Below, piece by piece: positions 58,026 to 64,000 of a DNA stretch of 64,000 bases; the first letter of the stretch is position 1, and every line of letters begins with the position of its first letter. This stretch comes from Nonomuraea jabiensis. GTDB taxonomy: Bacteria > Actinomycetota > Actinomycetes > Streptosporangiales > Streptosporangiaceae. The notes under the pieces are model-generated. The model was not told the DNA's origin. It did not search any database and worked only from the letters and a program-made list of their open reading frames with translations. Both the position numbers and the translations under genes were made by a program. Where the stretch lies: NCBI RefSeq assembly GCF_014204795.1, contig NZ_JACHMB010000001.1, forward strand, positions 11,234,501 to 11,298,500. The letters are read 5' to 3'.

Positions 58026-58679
58026 ATGTCGCCTACGGACCCGCGGCCGCCGATGAGCAAGGCCGAGTACGTCTACAGCGTGCTGCTCGACGAGATCCGC
58101 ACCGCGCGGATCCCGGGCGGCACGGCGCTGCGGGCCGGGGAGGTGGCCCGCCGGCTGGGCGTGTCGGTCACCCCCGTGCGCGAGGCGCTGCGCAGGCTGG
58201 AGAAGGACCGGCTGATCAGCTACGAGGCGCATCACGGCGCGACCGTCGTGGACCTGGGCGACGAGGCCCTGGCCGAGTACTACGGCCTGCGCGCGGTGGT
58301 CGAGGGCCTGGGCGCGCGCCTGGCGGCGGGCCGGATCACCCCGGAGGAACTGGCCGGGCTGCGCGAGCTGCACGCCTCGATGGCCGAGGACGCCGCGCAC
58401 GGCAGGCACGACCGGCTCGGCGAGCAGAGCAGGCGGTTCCACCTGCGCATCGTGGACATCGGCGGCCCGGCCTTCCTGGCCGCGCACGCCAGGTCGGTGC
58501 GCAACAGCTTCCCGGTGCCCGCCGAGGCGTCGCTCTGGCTGGACGAGGCCCAGGTGCGGGCCCAGCTCGAAGCCCACGAGGGCATCCTGAACGCGCTGGC
58601 GACCGGCGACGCCGAGACCGCGGAACGCATCATGATCGACCACGTGCGCCGGGCCGGTGATTACCGGCAACAGCACTGA
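58026..58679 (+). CDS. GntR family regulator, FadR/FCD group
   Basis: A 217-residue regulator. HTH: ALRAGEVARRLGVSVTPVREALRRLEKDRLISYEAHHGATV; the helical FCD domain follows with the His/Asp metal or ligand residues (SRRFHLRIV; AHEGILNALATGDAETAERIMIDHV). FCD proteins often sense organic acids, which fits control of the divergent CoA-transferase/lyase pair. ATG 58026 taken; 58053 is also possible. Confidence 0.93.
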   Translation: MSPTDPRPPMSKAEYVYSVLLDEIRTARIPGGTALRAGEVARRLGVSVTPVREALRRLEKDRLISYEAHHGATVVDLGDEALAEYYGLRAVVEGLGARLAAGRITPEELAGLRELHASMAEDAAHGRHDRLGEQSRRFHLRIVDIGGPAFLAAHARSVRNSFPVPAEASLWLDEAQVRAQLEAHEGILNALATGDAETAERIMIDHVRRAGDYRQQH

Positions 58680-58803
58680 CCGAATACGTACGTCACGGTC
58701 GCCGATGACAAAAATCAGCGTTCGGCCCTGCTCTATTGCAACTCGATTACGGCTGTTGCACGATGGCCACTCAGGTGGTCTGGCACCCGAGGGGGCAGGG
58801 ACT

Positions 58804-59529
58804 GTGGCGGACGCGTGGACACTGCATCCCGACTACCGGACCCCTCCGGTCCCCACCGGCGCAGGCGTCCTCCCGGGCCCCTGGCGGCATCCCGACGGCG
58901 GCCAGATCATGAACGGCACCTACGAGCGGTCCCTTCCCGACCGGCAGGTCGAGGTCGTCACCGTCTGGTACGGCTACGCGCTCAGCCACTGGAGCGGGCC
59001 GCGCATGCCGCGCTTCAGCAGCCCGCTGGTCTCGGCCTGGAACCCGGTGCTGGCCCAGGGGCTGGCCGTCGACCCGGACTCCCCCTCGCCGTACCACGAC
59101 GAGCTGTGGTGCGACCGGTGGATCGCCGACGCCCTGCTGTACGGGCGCAAGCCGTACGGGGCGTTCACGCTGCCGGCGGCCGAGGCGCTGCGCTGGTTCG
59201 CCAAGAGCGGCGGCACCGGCCTGGTCTACCACGCGGAGCCGGCCGGCGGGCTGATCAGGGTCGTGGCGGGCACGGCCGAGCGTTACGCGCAGCTGTTCGA
59301 CCTGGACGCGCTGATCGCCGACTACCGCGGCGCGCTGCCGCCCGAGCTGGCCGAGCCGGAGGTGGCGGCGCTGGAGGCGCACGGCGGCCACTCCCCCGCG
59401 CTGCGCTACATCCTCAGCGAGAACGGCGAGGCCCGCTTCGCCCGGGCGGCGCTGTCGGTCCGCGGCCTCACCCTCGGATACCCTCCACGGGAGACGGCCG
59501 CCCGCATCGCCGCCGCGGCCCTCTCGTGA
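58804..59529 (+). CDS. uncharacterised 241-residue protein
   Basis: I do not recognise this protein. It is soluble, Trp/Tyr-rich in the first half (EVVTVWYGYALSHWSGPRMPRF; YHDELWCDRWIADALLYGRKPYG) with helical later parts (AERYAQLFDLDALIADYRGAL). No signal peptide. GTG at 58804 has GGGGGCAGGGA upstream; the frame is open earlier but without conserved text. A HAD gene follows after 31 nt on the same strand, so a transcript may be shared. Confidence 0.75.
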   Translation: MADAWTLHPDYRTPPVPTGAGVLPGPWRHPDGGQIMNGTYERSLPDRQVEVVTVWYGYALSHWSGPRMPRFSSPLVSAWNPVLAQGLAVDPDSPSPYHDELWCDRWIADALLYGRKPYGAFTLPAAEALRWFAKSGGTGLVYHAEPAGGLIRVVAGTAERYAQLFDLDALIADYRGALPPELAEPEVAALEAHGGHSPALRYILSENGEARFARAALSVRGLTLGYPPRETAARIAAAALS

Positions 59530-59560
59530 GCGCACCCACCAGCTGAGCCGGAGCCACGCC

Positions 59561-60265
59561 GTGACCGCGAGACCCATGCCGGGCGTCAAAGGTGTCCTGT
59601 TCGACCTGGACGGCACCCTGCTCGACCACCGCAGCGCCGCCGACGCCGCGATCACGGCCTGGATGACGGCGCGCTTCCCCGGCCACCCGCGCCTGGAGGA
59701 GGTGGCCGCGCTCTGGGCGGTCCTGGAGGGGCGCTACCTGGCGATGTGGCACGCGGGCGAGTGCACCCATCAGGAGCAGCGGCACCACCGCCTGACCTCG
59801 CTCTGCCGGGAGCTGGCCGTGCCGGTGCCCGGCGACCTCGACTCGGCCTACGCCGACTTCGGCGAACGCTACCGGCAGGGCTGGACCGCCTACCCGGACG
59901 CGGCGCAGGCGGTGGCGGAGCTGGGCGGGTTCGCGCTCGGGGTGCTGACGAACGGGGCGCAGCGGATGCAGGAGGCGAAGGTCCGCGCGATCGGGCTGGC
60001 CGACCTGGTCGGGCCGGTGCTGACGGGCGAGGTGCTGGGCGGCCACTTCAAGCCGTCGCCCGCCTCCTACACCGGCGCCGCCGCGGCGCTGGGGCTGGCC
60101 CCGGAGCAGGTGCTGCTGGTGGGCGACGACGTCGACAAGGACGTGACGGGGCCGGCGGCGACCGGGATGCGCTCGGTCTGGCTCGACCGGCTCGGGGTCG
60201 AGCCGCCCCCCGCCGGCTTCCCGCGCATCACCTCACTGACCGAGCTCCCGCGACTGCTCCGCTAG
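59561..60265 (+). CDS. HAD family hydrolase
   Basis: A 234-residue phosphatase-like protein. Motif I FDLDGTLLDH with the two Asp, motif II LTNGAQ, motif III Lys in HFKPSPASY, motif IV GDDVDKDVTG. A YjjG/pyrimidine nucleotidase-like cap is present. GTG at 59561. Its TAG stop lies in the target-site duplication of the adjacent IS element, so the insertion left the protein unchanged. Confidence 0.92.
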   Translation: MTARPMPGVKGVLFDLDGTLLDHRSAADAAITAWMTARFPGHPRLEEVAALWAVLEGRYLAMWHAGECTHQEQRHHRLTSLCRELAVPVPGDLDSAYADFGERYRQGWTAYPDAAQAVAELGGFALGVLTNGAQRMQEAKVRAIGLADLVGPVLTGEVLGGHFKPSPASYTGAAAALGLAPEQVLLVGDDVDKDVTGPAATGMRSVWLDRLGVEPPPAGFPRITSLTELPRLLR

Positions 60266-61985
60266 CCCCGTTTTCCGCATGTGAGGTTGTTTGAAGATCG
60301 CTGGGTTGCTGTGGTGATCGTTGTCGCGGTATGACCTGGCTGGTGAGACAGCGTGCGGAGTGGGGTCGGGCCAGTGTCGAGAAGATACTGGGAGCGTTAC
60401 CGGTGGTGGCAGGGTTCTGCTCCCGGCTGCGGATCCGGGAGCTGGTGGATGCGGCCTGCCCCGTACGCGATACCGCAGAGCTGACTCATGGCCAGGTGAT
60501 CGAGGTGCTGGTGGCCAACCGGCTGACCTCGCCCGCTCCGCTGGTGCACGTCCAGGCATGGGCCAGGCAGTGGGCGGTGGGTGAGGCGTTCGGCGTCGAG
60601 CCCGAGTTGCTGAACGATGACCGGATCGGGCGTGCTCTGGATGCCATCGCCCCGCATCTGGATCAGCTCGTCGGATCGGTCGGGCTGGCCGCGATCGAGG
60701 CGTTCGGTATCGACGTGACCCGCTTGCACTGGGACATGACCTCGATCTCGCTGCACGGCGACTACGACGATGCCGAGTCCGGCTTCGCACGACCCAGGTT
60801 CGGTCATCCCAAGGACCGGCGGCCGGATCTGAAGCAGATCCAAAGCGGGATCGCCGTCAGCTCCGACGGCGCGATCCCGGTCTTTCACCGTGCCTACGAC
60901 GGCGCCGCAGGGGAAGTGGCCCAGGTCATCGGCGCTATGCAGGCCCTGCAACGGCTGGCCGGCCCGCAGCAGGTCCTCATGGTCGGCGATTCCAAGCTGA
61001 TCTCTTACGCCAACCTGGCCGCGATGATCGCCGATGAGGTGGGTTTCATCGCCCCCGCCTCCAAGATGTTCGTCAGCGCCCAGACGCTGGCCGGCCTCGA
61101 TCTGGCCACGGCCCGGCCGGTGGATTACATCGCCGCCCGCGACGCCGGCAAGAGCGCCGACCGGCGCGGCGTCTGGCACGTGCGCGAAGACACCATGACG
61201 CTGGCCGGGCCGCGCAAGAACGACCCGGTGCTGAGGCTGCGGCGGATCTTCGTGCATTCCTCGGCCCGTGCTCAGGCGGCCGCCAGCGCCCGGGCCAAGA
61301 AGCTGGCGCGGGCCGGTGAGGATCTGGTCCGGCTGGAACGCGGCCTGGGCAGCCGCCACTATCCCGACGAGCAGGCGGTCACCGACCGGATCACCGCGAT
61401 CGGCCGCGCCCGCCGGGTGAGCGCCTACCTGACCGCTGAGACCGGCACCGACCGGCTCACCGGCAAGCCCACCCTCGCCTGGCACTTCGACGCCCACGCC
61501 CTGGACGCTGAAGCCGCCACCGACGGCTGGTACGCCTTGCTGACCAACCTCGACCCACGTCAGGCCGATACCGAACAAGTGCTGCGCCACTACAAAGGCC
61601 AGGAAGCCGTCGAGCGCCGCTACCAGGCGTTCAAAGGCCCGCTGGCCGTCACCAACCTGTACCTCAAGAACAACCGCCGCATCAACGCGCTGATCACCGT
61701 CATCTGCCTGGCTCTGCTCATCTTCTGCCTGATCGAACGCCAAGTCCGCCTCGCACTGGCCGCCCGCGGAGCGACCAAGGTCGACGGGTTGTACGCCGGC
61801 AGGCCCGCCGTTCCCACCGGCAAGCTCGTCCTGGACGCGCTGACTGGCATCCGGCTGATCCCGGGCATCGGGCAGTCACCCCCGACCATCCCGCAACCCA
61901 CCGATCTTCAACTCCATCTCCTGGACCTCCTCGACATCGATCCACGAGACCTCCGCTGAAGATCGCTCACATGCGGAAAACGGGG
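60266..61985 (+). mobile_element. complete insertion sequence, IS1634 family-like
   Basis: A 1720-bp element with perfect 20-bp terminal inverted repeats (60266-60285 and 61966-61985) beginning CCCCGTTTTCCGC. It is flanked by CTAG on both sides (60262-60265 and 61986-61989), a 4-bp target duplication. Joining the flanks gives CCGCTAGCGG, a palindromic target. The only gene is the transposase, and both ends are intact, so it may be mobile. Confidence 0.93.
60331..61959 (+). CDS. IS1634-like DDE transposase
   Basis: A 542-residue cut-and-paste transposase of the IS4 superfamily. DDE-region landmarks: WDMTSISLHGDYDD (first Asp), MVGDSKLISYANLAAM (second Asp), and YKGQEAVERRYQAFKG (Glu in the Y-x-R-x-E/K motif). 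The amino part resembles the DUF4277 domain of such transposases. Full length with no disruption. ATG 60331 sits 65 nt inside the left end. Confidence 0.92.
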   Translation: MTWLVRQRAEWGRASVEKILGALPVVAGFCSRLRIRELVDAACPVRDTAELTHGQVIEVLVANRLTSPAPLVHVQAWARQWAVGEAFGVEPELLNDDRIGRALDAIAPHLDQLVGSVGLAAIEAFGIDVTRLHWDMTSISLHGDYDDAESGFARPRFGHPKDRRPDLKQIQSGIAVSSDGAIPVFHRAYDGAAGEVAQVIGAMQALQRLAGPQQVLMVGDSKLISYANLAAMIADEVGFIAPASKMFVSAQTLAGLDLATARPVDYIAARDAGKSADRRGVWHVREDTMTLAGPRKNDPVLRLRRIFVHSSARAQAAASARAKKLARAGEDLVRLERGLGSRHYPDEQAVTDRITAIGRARRVSAYLTAETGTDRLTGKPTLAWHFDAHALDAEAATDGWYALLTNLDPRQADTEQVLRHYKGQEAVERRYQAFKGPLAVTNLYLKNNRRINALITVICLALLIFCLIERQVRLALAARGATKVDGLYAGRPAVPTGKLVLDALTGIRLIPGIGQSPPTIPQPTDLQLHLLDLLDIDPRDLR

Positions 61986-61988
61986 CTA

Positions 61989-62115
61989 GCGGCGTCACCG
62001 CGGCCGCCTCGCCTGCGGCGTCACCGCGGCCGCCTCGCCTGCGGAGTCACCGCGGCCGCTGCGGCGTCACCGCGGCTGCTTCGGCGTCACCGCGGCCCGC
62101 CTGCCTGCGGGGTCA
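61989..62115. repeat. six tandem 20-26 bp repeats containing the stop codon of the inositol monophosphatase gene
   Basis: Units begin at 61989, 62015, 62041, 62061, 62081 and 62107 and share GGCGTCACCGCGGC. The TCA of the last (62113-62115) is the stop codon (TGA) of the minus-strand gene. Two units are identical over 26 nt. The IS element lies against the other end of the array. Confidence 0.9.
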
Positions 62116-62886
62116 CCGCGGCGCGAGCTCGGCCAGCACCGAGCCGTCCAGGTCGAAGCCGCCCACGTGCGCCAGGTAGGACCCCTGCACCAGTGGGTCG
62201 CCGAGGTAGACGCCGCCCGCCTGGCGCACCAGCAGCGCCCCCGCCGCCACGTCCCAGGGGTGGGCGCGGGTGCCGTACGCGGCGTCCGACCAGCCGGCGG
62301 CGACGTGCGCGAGCTTGAGCGCGGCGCTGCCCGGCCTGCGCACCGCCGAGAAGGACTCCAGGAACCGGCCGTAGCGGCGCAACGCCTCCTCGCCGTCCGC
62401 CTCCAGGTCCGCGGGCGTCGGATAGCTCGACAGCAGCATCGCCTCCCGGTCTCTCGTGGCTCCGGCGCTCCTCAACGGCGTGCCGTTGCACCAGGCGCCC
62501 TCGGTGGAGGCGCTGAACTCGTCCTCGCGCACGGGGTCGTACACCACGCCGGCGACCAGCTCCCCGCGCGCGGCCACGGCGATCGACACGCAGAAGAACG
62601 GCAGCCCGGCGGCGAAGTTGGCGGTGCCGTCGATGGGGTCGATGTACCAGACGAGGTCGCCGGAGCCGGACGTGCCGCCCTCCTCACCGACGATCATGCT
62701 CTCGGGCACGCGGGCGGAGATGACCGCGCGGATGGTCTCCTCGGCGGCCCGGTCGTGCTCGGTCACCGGGTCGTGGAAGTCGCGTTTGGTGGACACCTCG
62801 GGGCGGGACCTGAAGGCCTTGCGCAGCCGGGGCCCGGCGGCTCTGGCCGCCTCGGTGGCGATGTCCAGCAGGTACGTCACGTCCAT
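62113..62886 (-). CDS. inositol monophosphatase family protein
   Basis: A 257-residue metal-dependent phosphatase that cleaves phosphate from inositol phosphate or related compounds (histidinol phosphate or PAP phosphatases are relatives). Motifs: VGEEGG (metal ligand Glu), WYIDPIDGTANF and WDVAAGALLVRQAGG. ATG 62886 has GGGAG 6 nt upstream. Divergent from the GntR gene. Stop codon in a tandem repeat. Confidence 0.92.
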   Translation of the reverse strand: MDVTYLLDIATEAARAAGPRLRKAFRSRPEVSTKRDFHDPVTEHDRAAEETIRAVISARVPESMIVGEEGGTSGSGDLVWYIDPIDGTANFAAGLPFFCVSIAVAARGELVAGVVYDPVREDEFSASTEGAWCNGTPLRSAGATRDREAMLLSSYPTPADLEADGEEALRRYGRFLESFSAVRRPGSAALKLAHVAAGWSDAAYGTRAHPWDVAAGALLVRQAGGVYLGDPLVQGSYLAHVGGFDLDGSVLAELAPR

Positions 62887-62955
62887 CTTCACTCCCAAAG
62901 CAGGGGAAAAAGGCTTCATGCCCCACTATGCCCATTTCGCCCTCTTCGGTTGTTT

Positions 62956-62971
62956 GTCAGGACATTCTGAC
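62956..62971. promoter_or_regulatory. inverted repeat between IMPase and GntR genes
   Basis: GTCAG-GACATT-CTGAC, perfect 5-bp arms, 20 nt before the GntR ATG. A candidate autoregulatory operator. Confidence 0.5.
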
Positions 62972-62990
62972 CTGCGTTAAGCTGATCAGC

Positions 62991-63731
62991 ATGACCGCGA
63001 ATCTCGCCATCGACCTGGACCGATCCAGTCCCGTGCCGCTCTACTTCCAGGTGGCCGAGCAGATCGCCGAGGCCATCCGGCGAGGGGACCTGGCGCCCGG
63101 CTCCCGGCTGGACAACGAGATCCTGCTGGCCGACAAGCTGGGCCTGTCGCGGCCCACGATCCGCCAGGCCATCCAGTATCTCGTGGACAAGGGCCTGCTG
63201 GTGCGCAAGCGCGGCGTCGGCACCCAGGTCGTCCACGGGCAGGTCAAGCGCTCGGTGGAGCTGACCAGCCTCTACGACGACCTGCGCAGGGCGGGCCAGG
63301 AGCCGGCCACGCAGGTGCTGGCGCTGGAGCCGCGCCCGGCCGAGGAGGAGGTCGCCGGCATCCTGGGCGTGGCGGCGGGCACGGAGGTCCTCTATCTCGA
63401 GCGCCTGAGGTTCGCGGCCGGGGAGCCGCTGGCGGTCCTGCACAACTGGCTGCCGATCGGCCTGGCCCAGCTCACCGCCGCCGGGCTGGAGAGCCGCGGC
63501 CTGTACGAGCTGCTGCGCGCTGCGGGCGTGCGGATGCGGGTGGCCAACCAGCGGATCGGCGCGCGGGCCGCCACCCAGGCCGAGGCCCGGCTGCTGGCCG
63601 AGCGCCGCGGCGCGCCGCTGCTGACCATGGTCCGCACCACGTACGACGACCAGGGCCGGGCCGTCGAGCACGGCTCACACGTCTACCGGGCCTCGCACTA
63701 CTCCCTCGAGGTCACCCTCATCGAGCGCTGA
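62991..63731 (+). CDS. GntR family regulator, HutC/UTRA group
   Basis: A 246-residue regulator. HTH: PLYFQVAEQIAEAIRRGDLAPGSRLDNEILLADKLGLSRPTIRQAIQYLVDKGLLVRKRGVGTQVV; the UTRA ligand domain follows (LYDDLRRAGQEPATQVLALE ... VYRASHYSLEVTLIER). ATG at 62991 is the family start. Divergent from the inositol monophosphatase gene, so a sugar or inositol phosphate signal is plausible. Its 3' end overlaps the convergent DedA gene by 57 bp. Confidence 0.94.
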   Translation: MTANLAIDLDRSSPVPLYFQVAEQIAEAIRRGDLAPGSRLDNEILLADKLGLSRPTIRQAIQYLVDKGLLVRKRGVGTQVVHGQVKRSVELTSLYDDLRRAGQEPATQVLALEPRPAEEEVAGILGVAAGTEVLYLERLRFAAGEPLAVLHNWLPIGLAQLTAAGLESRGLYELLRAAGVRMRVANQRIGARAATQAEARLLAERRGAPLLTMVRTTYDDQGRAVEHGSHVYRASHYSLEVTLIER

Positions 63732-64000
63732 GGCGGCCCGCCGCTTCAGGTAGAGCGTGGTGCAGATCCCGAACACCACCGCCACCGCGAGCCCCACCCA
63801 CGAGAAGCCCTTCAGCCACTTCTCGGCGACGAGCCCGAGATAGAAGATCACCGTGGTGGTGCCGCCCGCCCACACGATCCCGCCGAGCACGTTGGCGACG
63901 GCGAACTTCCAGTACGGCATCCGCAGCGCCCCCGCCAGCGGCCCGGCCAGGATGCGCAGCAGCGCGATGAAGCGCCCGACGAAGACCGCCCACACCCCGA
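63675..64000 (-). CDS. DedA/VTT family membrane protein (5' end outside window)
   Basis: The carboxyl part of a DedA (SNARE-associated, VTT) membrane protein, a family involved in lipid or proton/phosphate handling in membranes. The visible VFVGRFIALLRILAGPLAGALRMPYWKFAVANVLGGIVWAGGTT is the typical conserved core with the FxGRFxxxxR motif, followed by one more membrane segment and a charged tail. The frame stays open to the window end. The tail overlaps the GntR gene in antisense by 57 bp. Confidence 0.88.
   Translation of the reverse strand, partial: GVWAVFVGRFIALLRILAGPLAGALRMPYWKFAVANVLGGIVWAGGTTTVIFYLGLVAEKWLKGFSWVGLAVAVVFGICTTLYLKRRAASALDEGDLEGVVRGPVDV

Noticed and set aside
61989..62115. 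Tandem repeats as a CRISPR array
   Set aside because: Units are contiguous without unique spacers, and no cas genes are present; same for the other arrays.

Overview
The window is very GC-rich, with strong G/C preference at third codon positions, many GTG and TTG starts, 4-bp ATGA/GTGA/TTGA gene overlaps and several apparently leaderless promoters. Together with an Rv2578c-type radical SAM protein, a DUF3040 protein, a GPGG-motif micro-protein, a tricorn protease homologue and a LAL-type LuxR regulator, this points to the chromosome of a filamentous actinomycete. A member of the Streptosporangiaceae such as Nonomuraea is my best guess; that is an inference. No rRNA, tRNA, CRISPR array or replication origin was seen, and no gene-free stretch exceeds about 300 bases. 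The longest are 2936-3222, 4783-5005, 37096-37312 and 35331-35538.

Left part (1-13.4 kb): a FAD-linked oxidase cut by the window edge, a DUF3040 membrane protein, the radical SAM protein behind a LexA-like SOS box, a secreted endonuclease/exonuclease/phosphatase (EEP) protein, a methyltransferase, a secreted serine hydrolase, a frameshifted second EEP gene, an acyltransferase and a large LAL regulator with internal repeats. At 12.9-15.5 kb a MarR gene faces a wrbA-MFS operon across a 39-bp near-perfect palindrome.

Middle (15.7-29.7 kb): an HtrA-like protease without a signal peptide, a glycosyltransferase, a tricorn protease homologue, a 41-residue lysine-rich protein, a tetracycline-protection-type GTPase, two overlapping crcB fluoride channel genes, a Tat-exported propeller-like protein, GPGG and hemerythrin proteins, an APH-fold kinase, a PucR-type regulator and an alpha/beta hydrolase.

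From 30 to 42 kb: a ribose-type sugar ABC operon ending in a CocE-type hydrolase, an exported HNH nuclease, an SGNH hydrolase, isochorismate synthase, YigZ, an unknown 113-residue protein with a metallophosphoesterase, and an ArsR-like regulator with its MFS exporter behind a 32-bp perfect palindrome.

From 42.4 to 51.2 kb, all on the minus strand, is the most distinctive functional block. MFS transporter, short HyuA-like protein, DUF917 protein and PucR regulator overlap by 4 bp each, followed by full-length HyuA and HyuB that also overlap. It looks like a regulated uptake and ring-opening system for a hydantoin-like or related cyclic amide. Then come an HSL-type hydrolase, a second sugar ABC operon with a divergent TetR gene, a CoA-transferase/CoA-ester-lyase pair with a divergent GntR gene, an unknown protein, a HAD phosphatase, an intact IS1634-type element, an inositol monophosphatase, a HutC-type GntR regulator and a DedA protein cut by the window end.

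The most unusual non-coding signal recurs at six gene ends: short tandem repeats (13 to 33 bp, 2 to 7 copies) whose unit contains the stop codon of the neighbouring gene.
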